From JAATGA01 sp047605605 (GTDB lineage Bacteria; Pseudomonadota; Alphaproteobacteria; Rhodobacterales; Rhodobacteraceae), in the NCBI GenBank assembly GCA_047605605.1, contig JASGFG010000125.1, positions 1 through 5,794 of the forward strand: a stretch of DNA of 5,794 nucleotides, written 5' to 3'. The notes under the pieces were generated by a model. That model searched no databases. It was not told the DNA's origin and saw only the letters and a program-made list of their open reading frames with translations. Position 1 is the stretch's first letter. Each line of letters begins with the position of its first letter. Shown here piece after piece: positions 1-5,591 of the stretch. The translations under genes were made by a program, and so were the position numbers.

Positions 1-42
1 ATATCCTGCGGGGAGGTCCGGAGGGGTGCAAAACCCCTCCGG
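1..42. repeat. G/C-rich hairpin with conserved tail, terminator- or REP-like
   Basis: Positions 18-27 (CCGGAGGGGT) and 33-42 (ACCCCTCCGG) form a perfect 10-bp stem closed by the 5-nt loop GCAAA. There is no T-tract on the right side. Read on the minus strand, the hairpin is followed by ACCTCCCCGCAGGATAT (17-1). This resembles the ACCCCCGTGGGGTATT that follows the hairpin behind the methyltransferase gene (1785-1800), so the two look like inverted members of one dispersed family. It could terminate a gene lying left of the window. The element is cut by the window edge, so its left limit is unknown. Confidence 0.6.
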
Positions 43-182
43 GGCCGGGCAAAGGCACGCCGGTCCCGAACCGCCGATCCCGGCCGGCCCGCGAAAAACG
101 ACACGTTTGCGTCGGGGAATGACGGCCCCGCGCCCCGCTTTCGGCAATCCTGCGGTCAAGGGGCCACAGCAGGGGGAAAGCC

Positions 183-1739
183 ATGACCGACGATCCGGGC
201 CGCAGGCGCCGCGCCGGGGGGCGGGCGGGCAACAAGGCGCGGGCAGGCTCTGCCGCCATCGAGCAGATGCCCTGGCGCATTCCCGTCAACCCCGACAGGC
301 CGACCGAACCGCTGGATGCCGATGGCGTGCAGCGCATCCACAAGGGCGCCATGCGCATCCTGTCGGAGATCGGGATCGAGTTCCTGAACCCCGAGGCGGT
401 CACGATCCTGAAGAAGGCCGGCTGCACGGTGAACGGCACCAACGTCCGCATGGACGAGGATTTCGTGATGGAGATGGTGCGTCAGGCACCATCCGAATTC
501 ACCATCACCCCCCGCAACCCGGACCGCGAACTGATCATGGGCGGCAAGCACATGCTGTTCGTGAACGTCTCCTCCCCCCCCAACTCATGGGATCTGGAGC
601 GGGGGAAACGGCCCGGCGACTTTGAAACCTTCAAGGATTTCATGCGCCTGACGCAGTATTTCAACTGCATCCACATCGCGGGCGGCTATCCGGTCGAACC
701 CATCGACATCCACCCCTCGGTCCGCCACCTCGATTGCCTTTACGAAAAGCTGACGCTGACCGACAAGGTGGTGCACGCCTATTCGCTGGGGGCGGAACGG
801 GTCGAGGATGTGATGGAGATGACGCGCCTTGCGGGCGGTCTGAGCCATGAGGAATTCGACGAAAAGCCGCGGATGTATACCAACATCAACTCGGTTTCGC
901 CGCTGAAGCACGATTTCCCGATGCTGGACGGGGCGATGCGGCTGGCCCGGCGCGGCCAGCCCGTGGTGGTCACGCCCTTCACGCTGGCCGGGGCGATGGC
1001 GCCGGTGACGATGGCGGGCGCGGTCGCGCTGTCGCTGGCCGAGGGGTTGGCGGCCATCGCGCTGCTGCAATACATCAAGCCCGGTTGCCCGGTTGCCATC
1101 GGCACCTTTACCTCGAACGTCGACATGAAATCGGGCGCGCCGGCCTTTGGCACGCCGGAATACATGCGCGCCACGCAGATGACGGGGCAACTGGTGCGGT
1201 TCTATGGCCTGCCGATGCGGTCGTCCGGTGTCTGCGCGGCCAACGTGCCGGACGGACAGTCGATGTGGGAAACCAGTAACAGCCTCTGGGCCGCGGTGCA
1301 GTCGCGCACCAACATGGTCTATCACGCGGCCGGATGGCTGGAGGGCGGGCTGATCGCCAGCCCCGAAAAGTTCATCATGGACTGCGAAGTCCTTCAGATG
1401 ATCCAGCGCTATTTCGAGGAGGCGACCTTTGCCACGACCGAGGATGACATCGCCTTCGATGCCATCCGGGAGGTCGGGCCGCAGGGCCATTACTTCGGCT
1501 GCCAGCACACGCAGGACCGCTATACCACCGCCTTTTATCAGCCCTTTGCCAGCGACTGGCGCAACTATGAGGCATGGCAGATCGACGGGTCGGTCTGGAC
1601 GGCGGAACGCGCGCACCGCATCTACAAGCAGATCCTGGCCGAGTTCGAGCCGCCGCCGATGAACGACGCCCATCTGGAGGATCTGCGCCGCTTCGTCGCG
1701 AAGCGCAAACAGGAAGGCGGCGCGCCGACCGACTTCTGA
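183..1739 (+). CDS. Trimethylamine methyltransferase (MttB) family protein, non-pyrrolysine type
   Basis: A 518-residue soluble protein of the MttB family (PF06253). Characterised members transfer a methyl group from a methylated amine or quaternary amine such as trimethylamine or glycine betaine to a cobalamin-carrying corrinoid protein. The family domain fills about residues 25-510. Family-like stretches include PWRIPVNPDRPTEPLDADG (30-48), RHLDCLYEKLTLTDKVVHAY (181-200), GTFTSNVDMKSGAPAFGTPE (307-326) and the glycine-rich NMVYHAAGWLEGGL (377-390). The reading frame has no internal TAG. It therefore belongs with the non-pyrrolysine homologues (the MtgB/MtpB-like class), whose substrates vary and cannot be read from sequence here. 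The ATG at 183 is preceded by AGGGGGAA (171-178) at normal spacing. The first 25 residues are Arg/Gly-rich and probably disordered. No corrinoid protein, reductive activase or transporter gene accompanies it in the window. A terminator-like hairpin lies 24 nt after the stop, so it seems monocistronic, at least on this side. The family call is firm; the substrate is unknown. Confidence 0.93.
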   Translation: MTDDPGRRRRAGGRAGNKARAGSAAIEQMPWRIPVNPDRPTEPLDADGVQRIHKGAMRILSEIGIEFLNPEAVTILKKAGCTVNGTNVRMDEDFVMEMVRQAPSEFTITPRNPDRELIMGGKHMLFVNVSSPPNSWDLERGKRPGDFETFKDFMRLTQYFNCIHIAGGYPVEPIDIHPSVRHLDCLYEKLTLTDKVVHAYSLGAERVEDVMEMTRLAGGLSHEEFDEKPRMYTNINSVSPLKHDFPMLDGAMRLARRGQPVVVTPFTLAGAMAPVTMAGAVALSLAEGLAAIALLQYIKPGCPVAIGTFTSNVDMKSGAPAFGTPEYMRATQMTGQLVRFYGLPMRSSGVCAANVPDGQSMWETSNSLWAAVQSRTNMVYHAAGWLEGGLIASPEKFIMDCEVLQMIQRYFEEATFATTEDDIAFDAIREVGPQGHYFGCQHTQDRYTTAFYQPFASDWRNYEAWQIDGSVWTAERAHRIYKQILAEFEPPPMNDAHLEDLRRFVAKRKQEGGAPTDF

Positions 1740-1763
1740 CCGGGCTTGCGGTTGGCGTCGGAG

Positions 1764-1800
1764 GTGGGGGTTTCACACCCCCACACCCCCGTGGGGTATT
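1764..1800 (+). terminator. Terminator-like hairpin and tail after the methyltransferase gene
   Basis: GTGGGGGT (1764-1771) and ACCCCCAC (1777-1784) form a perfect 8-bp stem with loop TTCAC. Directly after it, ACCCC (1785-1789) can pair with GGGGT (1793-1797) around a 3-nt loop. Alternatively, CCCCAC (1779-1784) can pair with GTGGGG (1791-1796), so two folds compete. The tail continues GGTATTTGGACCAAGATGAA (1795-1814), a phrase I recall as common behind Rhodobacteraceae genes. There is no long T-run. Its place 24 nt after a stop codon supports termination or 3'-end protection, but this is inferred from position and structure. Confidence 0.6.
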
Positions 1801-1859
1801 TGGACCAAGATGAAGGGGCGATCGGCCGCGGCGGTGATCGGGCGCAGGTCCTTGCGATC

Positions 1860-1910
1860 ATGTTTCCGGACACGAAATACAAGCACCTGCGCGACCGGCT
1901 GTCGGAACAT
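1860..1910 (+). other. Imperfect long-range inverted repeat in the intergenic region
   Basis: ATGTTTCCGGACA (1860-1872) can pair with TGTCGGAACAT (1900-1910), giving 11 base pairs with two single-base bulges around a 27-nt loop. It coincides with the first half of the possible small ORF. It could be an RNA hairpin in the leader of the DUF4153 transcript or simply chance in G+C-rich DNA. No T-tract follows, so it does not look like a terminator. Confidence 0.25.
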
Positions 1911-1949
1911 GGGCCGCGCAGGGTGGCATCCGTCGGGCCGGGAGAGTAG
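1860..1949 (+). CDS. Possible 29-residue small ORF or leader peptide upstream of the DUF4153 gene
   Basis: ATG at 1860 opens 29 codons, beginning MFPDTKYKHLRDRLSEHG and ending in Gly-Glu before the TAG at 1947-1949. It lies in otherwise non-coding DNA. About 80% of its third codon positions are G or C, like the real genes around it. The central KYKHLRDRLSEHG stretch is charged and helix-like. No good ribosome binding site precedes the ATG. The frame is also open upstream to a TTG at 1746, but that would run through the terminator hairpin. The TAG sits 2 nt before a TTG (1952) that could start the next gene, with GGAGAG (1941-1946) between, so translational coupling is conceivable. I recognise no family. 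It may be a real small protein, a leader peptide, or a chance open frame. Confidence 0.28.
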   Translation: MFPDTKYKHLRDRLSEHGPRRVASVGPGE

Positions 1950-1984
1950 CCTTGCCGCAGGCAGGCAGGCGGCAGAGGGCGGCA

Positions 1985-3715
1985 ATGACCCCGGCAATCA
2001 GGCAAAGATGGATGATGGCAGGCTTTGGCCTGCTGGCGGGGGCAAGCCTTTATGCCCTGTCCGAACTCTTGGGCGCAGGCGTGCTGGGCGAACGGGCAGC
2101 GCTGTTCGTGGCCACCTTTGCGGCGGTGTTCTTCCTGGGGCTTCTGGGCATGATCGGGCCGTTGCGGCCCGCGCAGGCGCTTGCCGGGGCGGCGGGCGTG
2201 GCCTTGCTGACCGCCAGCCTGATGGGGCTGGCCAGTTTTCGGCACGACCGGGTGGAAGACTGGCTTTCCGCAGGCCTTCCCGTGCTGGCCGGGACGGTGC
2301 TGGCCTGGGTGCCGCTGCCCTTTGTGATCGCGGGGTTCGGGCCGGGATGGCGCGATTATCCGGCGCTGTTCTCGCAGGCCTGGGGGCTGGTGGTGCGCTA
2401 TGCCGCCGCCTGGCTGTTCGTCGCGCTGGTCTGGGCGATCCTGTTCCTGTCGGACACCTTGCTGTCGCTGGTCGGCATCAGGATCATCAACGATCTGGTG
2501 GAAAGCGAGGCGGCGCGCTGGCTGATCACCGGGGGCGCCCTTGGGCTGGGGCTGGCCGTGGTGCAGGATTTCGATGCCGTCGTCTCGCCCTGGCTGATCC
2601 TGCGGCTGCTTCGGTTGCTGTTGCCGGTGGTTCTGGTGGTCATGGCGGTCTTTGTGCTGGCGCTGCCTGTTCGCGTGGCCTCGCACGGGGTGCTGGAGCG
2701 GCTTTCGGCCTCGGCCACGCTGCTGGCGATGATGGCGGCGGCCGTCACGCTGGTAACGGCGGCGGTCGACCGCACCGATGAGGAGGCGACCGCCTCGGCC
2801 CTGTTGAGGCGGGCGGCGCAGGCGATGGCGGTGATCCTGCCGGTGCCGGCCGTGATGGCGGTCTGGGGCATCTGGCTGCGCGTGGCGCAATATGGCTGGA
2901 CGCCGGGACGGCTGTTCCTGGCGGCGGTCGGCGGGCTGGGTCTGGGATATGCGCTGCTTTACGCGCTGGCCGTCGCGCGGGGCGCGGGCTGGATGGCGCG
3001 GGTGCGGCGGGCGAACGTGGCCATGGCGGTGGCGGTGCTCGCGCTGGCGGCCCTGTGGCTGACGCCGGCGCTGGATGCCGAGGCCATTTCCGCCCGCAGC
3101 CAGGTTGGGCGCTATGTCTCGGGCCGGGTCGCGGCCGACGGGCTGGACATGGCGGCGATCGACGGCTGGGGCCGGGCGGGGCAGGCGGCGCGCAGCCGGT
3201 TGCAGGATCTGGCCGAACAGCCGGGCCATGACGGGCTGGCGGCAGCGCTTGCCGGCAATCCCCTGCCCGTCGCCCGCCAGACCGAGGATCTGCGCGAGGA
3301 TCTTGCCGCGATCCTGCCGGTTCAGCCGCAGGGGGCCGAGGCCACGCGCGACATGATCCTGCGTGCGGTCTATGACTACGACCTGCAACGCATGACCGGG
3401 GATTGCACCCGCCGCCTGCCTTCGGGTGCGCCGGGCTGCGTCATGGTCATCGCCGATTTCTGGCCCGCCGTGCCCGGAGAGGAGGCGCTGTTCGTCGGGC
3501 TGCGCGCGGATGGCACCGCCGGATTCGACGGCTTTGCCCTGGTCGACGGCCTGCTGTCGCGGCCCGATGTCGCGCGCGCCGATGGCGGGGTCCTGCCCGC
3601 GGCTGAGGATGCGCGCGCCCTGATCCGCGCCCTTCAGGAGGCGCCGCCGCCCTTGTCGGCGGCCCCGCTCAACCAGGTGCGGCTGCCGCAGGGCGGGGTG
3701 ATCCTGCGGCCCTGA
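1985..3715 (+). CDS. DUF4153-type polytopic inner-membrane protein
   Basis: A 576-residue protein with about 11 hydrophobic segments in the first 365 residues (roughly 11-31, 38-58, 65-85, 99-118, 133-157, 180-200, 207-228, 243-261, 281-299, 309-331, 343-363). A soluble C-terminal part of about 210 residues follows. LRVAQYGWTPGRLF (298-311) matches the LRxxQYGxTPxR signature I associate with DUF4153 proteins, whose biochemical function is unknown. The tail holds two cysteines ten residues apart (DCTRRLPSGAPGC, 473-485), which could form a disulfide if the tail is periplasmic. Its side of the membrane cannot be told here. I chose ATG 1985 because it has AGAGGG (1974-1979) 5 nt upstream and places the first membrane segment at the usual distance from the N-terminus. 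A TTG at 1952 with GGAGAG (1941-1946) would add 11 Arg/Ala-rich residues and cannot be excluded. Nothing in the flanking genes explains its role. Confidence 0.85.
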   Translation: MTPAIRQRWMMAGFGLLAGASLYALSELLGAGVLGERAALFVATFAAVFFLGLLGMIGPLRPAQALAGAAGVALLTASLMGLASFRHDRVEDWLSAGLPVLAGTVLAWVPLPFVIAGFGPGWRDYPALFSQAWGLVVRYAAAWLFVALVWAILFLSDTLLSLVGIRIINDLVESEAARWLITGGALGLGLAVVQDFDAVVSPWLILRLLRLLLPVVLVVMAVFVLALPVRVASHGVLERLSASATLLAMMAAAVTLVTAAVDRTDEEATASALLRRAAQAMAVILPVPAVMAVWGIWLRVAQYGWTPGRLFLAAVGGLGLGYALLYALAVARGAGWMARVRRANVAMAVAVLALAALWLTPALDAEAISARSQVGRYVSGRVAADGLDMAAIDGWGRAGQAARSRLQDLAEQPGHDGLAAALAGNPLPVARQTEDLREDLAAILPVQPQGAEATRDMILRAVYDYDLQRMTGDCTRRLPSGAPGCVMVIADFWPAVPGEEALFVGLRADGTAGFDGFALVDGLLSRPDVARADGGVLPAAEDARALIRALQEAPPPLSAAPLNQVRLPQGGVILRP

Positions 3716-3766
3716 AACATTCGTTAAGGGTTGGGGTTTAGGCTCGGCCGGGAATCGGGGGTCTCG
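3716..3766 (+). promoter_or_regulatory. Leader of the HNOB/diguanylate cyclase operon with a CtrA-like half-site
   Basis: This 51-nt gap is less G+C-rich at its left end (AAACATTCGTTAAGGG from 3716) than the genes. CGTTAAG (3722-3728) resembles the TTAA half-site bound by the cell-cycle regulator CtrA in alphaproteobacteria. The full TTAA-N7-TTAA site is absent: the nearest second element, TTTA at 3737-3740, is 9 nt away and imperfect. No convincing -35/-10 pair was found. Because the preceding gene ends only 51 nt upstream without a clear hairpin, readthrough from the DUF4153 gene is also possible. Confidence 0.22.
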
Positions 3767-4351
3767 ATGCATGGTCTAGTCAACAGGTCGATCCAGTGCT
3801 TTCTGCGCGATACCTACGGGGCGGCGGTCTGGTCCGCCGTCACCCGCGCGGCCGGGATCGGGTTCGACAGTTTCGAGCCGATGCTGATCTATGACGCCGC
3901 CCTGACGGATGCGCTGGTTGAGGGCGCGGCCCAGGTGCTGGAGCGTCCCCGCGAAACGGTGCTGGAAGATCTGGGCACCTATCTGGTGTCGCATCCCAAT
4001 CTGGAACGGCTGCGGCGGCTGTTGCGGTTCGGAGGCGTGACCTTTCCAGACTTCCTTCATTCGCTGGAAGATCTGCCCGAACGGGCGCGGCTGGCCCTGC
4101 CCGAGATGGAGTTGCCTGACCTTCATCTGGCCGATCTGGGCGGCGGGCGGTTCCGCCTGACCTGCGGCGTGCTGATTCCCGGCGCCGGTCATGTGGTGAC
4201 GGGGCTGTTGCGCGCCATGGCCGACGATTACGGCGCGCTGGCCGTGCTGGAGCATGACGGCACCGCCGCCGGAGGAGAGGTCGTTGCGATCCAACTGCTG
4301 GACCCCCGCTTTGCGCAGGGCCGGCGGTTCGATCTGACGGCGGAGGCATAG
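3767..4351 (+). CDS. Heme-NO-binding (HNOB/H-NOX) fold protein lacking the heme ligand
   Basis: A 194-residue protein of the HNOB (H-NOX) family, close to the usual 180-190 residues. Its N-terminus MHGLVNRSIQCFLRDTYG aligns from residue 1 with soluble guanylate cyclase beta1 (MYGFVNHALELLV...NYG). This fixes ATG 3767 as the start over the in-frame TTG at 3731. FLHSLEDLPERARLALPEME (96-115) aligns without gaps to the beta1 segment [20 protein letters not shown]. The proximal heme ligand His105 becomes Pro104. The YxSxR heme-propionate motif (beta1 Y135, S137, R139) becomes Cys133, Val135, Ile137. Canonical heme binding is therefore unlikely. His98 lies nearby but is not at the ligand position. 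It may sense another signal or act as a non-heme partner, like the H-NOX domain of sGC alpha. Its stop is 2 nt before the next start, so it almost surely works with the downstream cyclase. The beta1 alignment was made from memory. Confidence 0.9.
   Translation: MHGLVNRSIQCFLRDTYGAAVWSAVTRAAGIGFDSFEPMLIYDAALTDALVEGAAQVLERPRETVLEDLGTYLVSHPNLERLRRLLRFGGVTFPDFLHSLEDLPERARLALPEMELPDLHLADLGGGRFRLTCGVLIPGAGHVVTGLLRAMADDYGALAVLEHDGTAAGGEVVAIQLLDPRFAQGRRFDLTAEA
4342..4346 (+). promoter_or_regulatory. Ribosome binding site of the diguanylate cyclase gene
   Basis: GGAGG lies 7 nt before the ATG at 4354 and inside the last codons of the HNOB gene. It is a near-ideal Shine-Dalgarno sequence. It settles the start against the second in-frame ATG at 4366 and indicates coupled translation of the two genes. 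Confidence 0.7.
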
Positions 4352-4353
4352 GC

Positions 4354-5358
4354 ATGGATGGGGGGATGGACGGGACCGCCCCTGCCGATCCGGCGCTGCG
4401 GTTGGGGCCGGCGGCGCTGGGGCTGCTGATGCCTTTGCATGTGACGGTTGCGGCCGACGGGTCCATCGCCGGGGCGGGGCCGACGCTGCTGCGGCTGTTG
4501 CCGGGGCGCGAGGTCGCCGGACTGCGGTTTTTCGACCTGTTCCGCATTCGCCGCCCGGCCGGGATCGGATCGGTCGATGCCCTGCGCGAAAATGTCGGGC
4601 GACGGCTGGATCTGTCGTTTCACCACGGGCCGCCCACCGGATTGCGCGGCATTGCGGTGGCGGTTGGCGAAGGGGCCCTGCTGTTGAACCTGTCCTTCGG
4701 CATCGGCGTGATCGAGGCGGTGCGCCGCCACAACCTGACCGACGCGGATTTTCCGCCGACCGATCTGGCGGTCGAGATGCTGTATGTAGTCGAAGCGAAA
4801 TCCGCGGTGATGGAGGAATTGCGCGACCTGAACCTGCGGCTTCAGGGCGCAAAGCAACTGGCCGAGGAACAGGCGCTGACCGACACGCTGACCGGCCTGC
4901 GCAACCGCCGGGCGCTGGAGGCGGTTCTGGTTGGGCTGCTGCGGTCCGGCACGGCCTTTGGCCTGCTGCATATCGATCTTGATTTCTTCAAGCAGGTCAA
5001 TGACACGCTGGGACATGCGGCGGGCGACCATGTTCTGTGCCGGGTGGCCGAGGCCTTGCTGGACGAAACCCGCGCGGGGGATACGGTCGCCCGGGTCGGC
5101 GGGGACGAGTTCGTGATCGTGCTGCCCTCGCTGACCGGCATCGACCGGATGGAGCAGATCGCGCAGCGCATTCTCAACCGGCTGGCCGAGCCGATCCGCT
5201 TTCAGGACCGGCCCTGTGCGATTTCTGCAAGCATCGGCATGGTGTTGAGCCGGGATTATGCCGAACCAGAGATTGCCCGCCTGCTTTCGGATGCGGATGG
5301 GGCGCTCTATGCGTCCAAACGGGCCGGGCGGGGCAGGGCACAGCTGTTTCGGCCTTGA
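4354..5358 (+). CDS. HNOBA-GGDEF diguanylate cyclase
   Basis: A 334-residue cytoplasmic protein with no membrane segment; a complete GGDEF domain makes c-di-GMP from two GTP. Residues about 18-140 resemble the HNOBA (heme-NO-binding-associated, PF07701) PAS-like domain of soluble guanylate cyclases: PLHVTVAADGSIAGAGPTL (27-45), then FFDLFRIRRP (59-68), GEGALLLNLSF (105-115) and a HNLTDADF turn (126-133). Residues about 142-175 form a signalling-helix coiled coil. The GGDEF domain begins at DTLTGLRNRRALE (177-189). It keeps the metal-binding region HIDLDFFKQVND (206-217), GHAAGD (220-225), the active-site GGDEF at 249-253, and the ADGALYASKRAGR end (314-326). RAGD (240-243), five residues before GGDEF, is an intact RxxD inhibitory site, so product feedback is expected. 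It overlaps nothing but sits 2 nt after the HNOB gene, so the HNOB protein is probably its partner. The GGDEF call is certain; the HNOBA assignment rests on pattern and context. Confidence 0.95.
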   Translation: MDGGMDGTAPADPALRLGPAALGLLMPLHVTVAADGSIAGAGPTLLRLLPGREVAGLRFFDLFRIRRPAGIGSVDALRENVGRRLDLSFHHGPPTGLRGIAVAVGEGALLLNLSFGIGVIEAVRRHNLTDADFPPTDLAVEMLYVVEAKSAVMEELRDLNLRLQGAKQLAEEQALTDTLTGLRNRRALEAVLVGLLRSGTAFGLLHIDLDFFKQVNDTLGHAAGDHVLCRVAEALLDETRAGDTVARVGGDEFVIVLPSLTGIDRMEQIAQRILNRLAEPIRFQDRPCAISASIGMVLSRDYAEPEIARLLSDADGALYASKRAGRGRAQLFRP

Positions 5359-5372
5359 CCTTGTGTCGGGGG

Positions 5373-5397
5373 GGAACGATTTCTGCGATCAGGTGTT
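5373..5397 (+). promoter_or_regulatory. ECF-sigma-like promoter for the lipoprotein gene
   Basis: GGAAC (5373-5377) is followed after exactly 16 nt by TGTT (5394-5397). This resembles the GGAAC-N16-CGTT promoter of the alphaproteobacterial general stress sigma factor EcfG. It lies 33 nt upstream of the lipoprotein start. Stress or stationary-phase control would suit an entericidin-type gene. Some Rhodobacteraceae may lack EcfG, so another ECF or heat-shock-type sigma factor with a GGAA-type -35 element is an alternative. Confidence 0.4.
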
Positions 5398-5430
5398 GTC
5401 ACAGGACATGCCGCGAAGGGGAGACTGATC

Positions 5431-5577
5431 ATGCGCGCGATTCGTAAACTGGCCATTCCGGTGGCCGCGCTTCTGGCGCTTGCCGCTTGCGAAACCATCG
5501 AAGGGGCGGGCCGCGACCTTCAGGACGCAGGCGCCGCCGTCAGCCATGAGGCTCGCAAGACCCAGGCCGACATGTAG
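5431..5577 (+). CDS. Entericidin A/B-type small lipoprotein
   Basis: A 48-residue protein. The N-terminus MRAIRK is basic and is followed by a hydrophobic core (residues 7-19) and the lipobox LAAC (17-20), so signal peptidase II should cleave before Cys20. The mature 29-residue peptide begins CETIEGAGRDLQDAGAAVSH, the pattern of the entericidin family (CxTxxGxGxDxxxxGxxI). GGGGAG (5418-5423) lies 7 nt before the ATG. E. coli EcnA/EcnB are small membrane lipoproteins described as an antidote/toxin pair linked to bacteriolysis in stationary phase. In alphaproteobacteria such genes usually stand alone and their role is unclear. Here there is one copy, with no partner in the window, its own likely promoter and a strong terminator. 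Its length is typical. It follows the cyclase gene by 72 nt but is probably transcribed separately. Confidence 0.9.
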   Translation: MRAIRKLAIPVAALLALAACETIEGAGRDLQDAGAAVSHEARKTQADM

Positions 5578-5591
5578 CCCGCGCCCCCTGC

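Noticed and set aside
99..114. An imperfect dyad CGACAC-GTTT-GCGTCG upstream of the methyltransferase, as a possible operator.
   Set aside because: The arms are short with an internal mismatch, and such dyads are frequent by chance in G+C-rich DNA. No adjacent regulator gene supports it.
585..1673. A 362-codon minus-strand open frame inside the methyltransferase gene.
   Set aside because: It lies wholly antisense to a strongly conserved protein and has Arg/His/Gly-biased composition without recognisable motifs.
183..1739. Pyrrolysine-containing MttB.
   Set aside because: There is no in-frame TAG in the full-length reading frame, so pyrrolysine is not encoded.
1852..1880. TTGCGA-N17-AAATAC as a promoter before the DUF4153 gene.
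   Set aside because: The -35 matches 4 of 6 but the -10 only 2 of 6 consensus positions, and the stretch overlaps the possible small ORF.
1810..2781. A 323-codon + strand frame overlapping the start of the DUF4153 gene in another phase.
   Set aside because: It is Ala/Gly/Arg-rich with no domain and conflicts with the well-supported frame; it is a shadow.
1622..3772. A 716-codon open frame on the minus strand across the DUF4153 gene.
   Set aside because: It is antisense to a gene with clear membrane segments and a family signature. Its translation is low-complexity and rich in Gln, Arg, Pro and His, as expected for a shadow in G+C-rich DNA.
3776..5031. Minus-strand frames of 358 and 267 codons across the HNOB and cyclase genes.
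   Set aside because: They are antisense to two genes with family motifs, and their composition is Pro/Arg/Gln-rich and typical of shadows.
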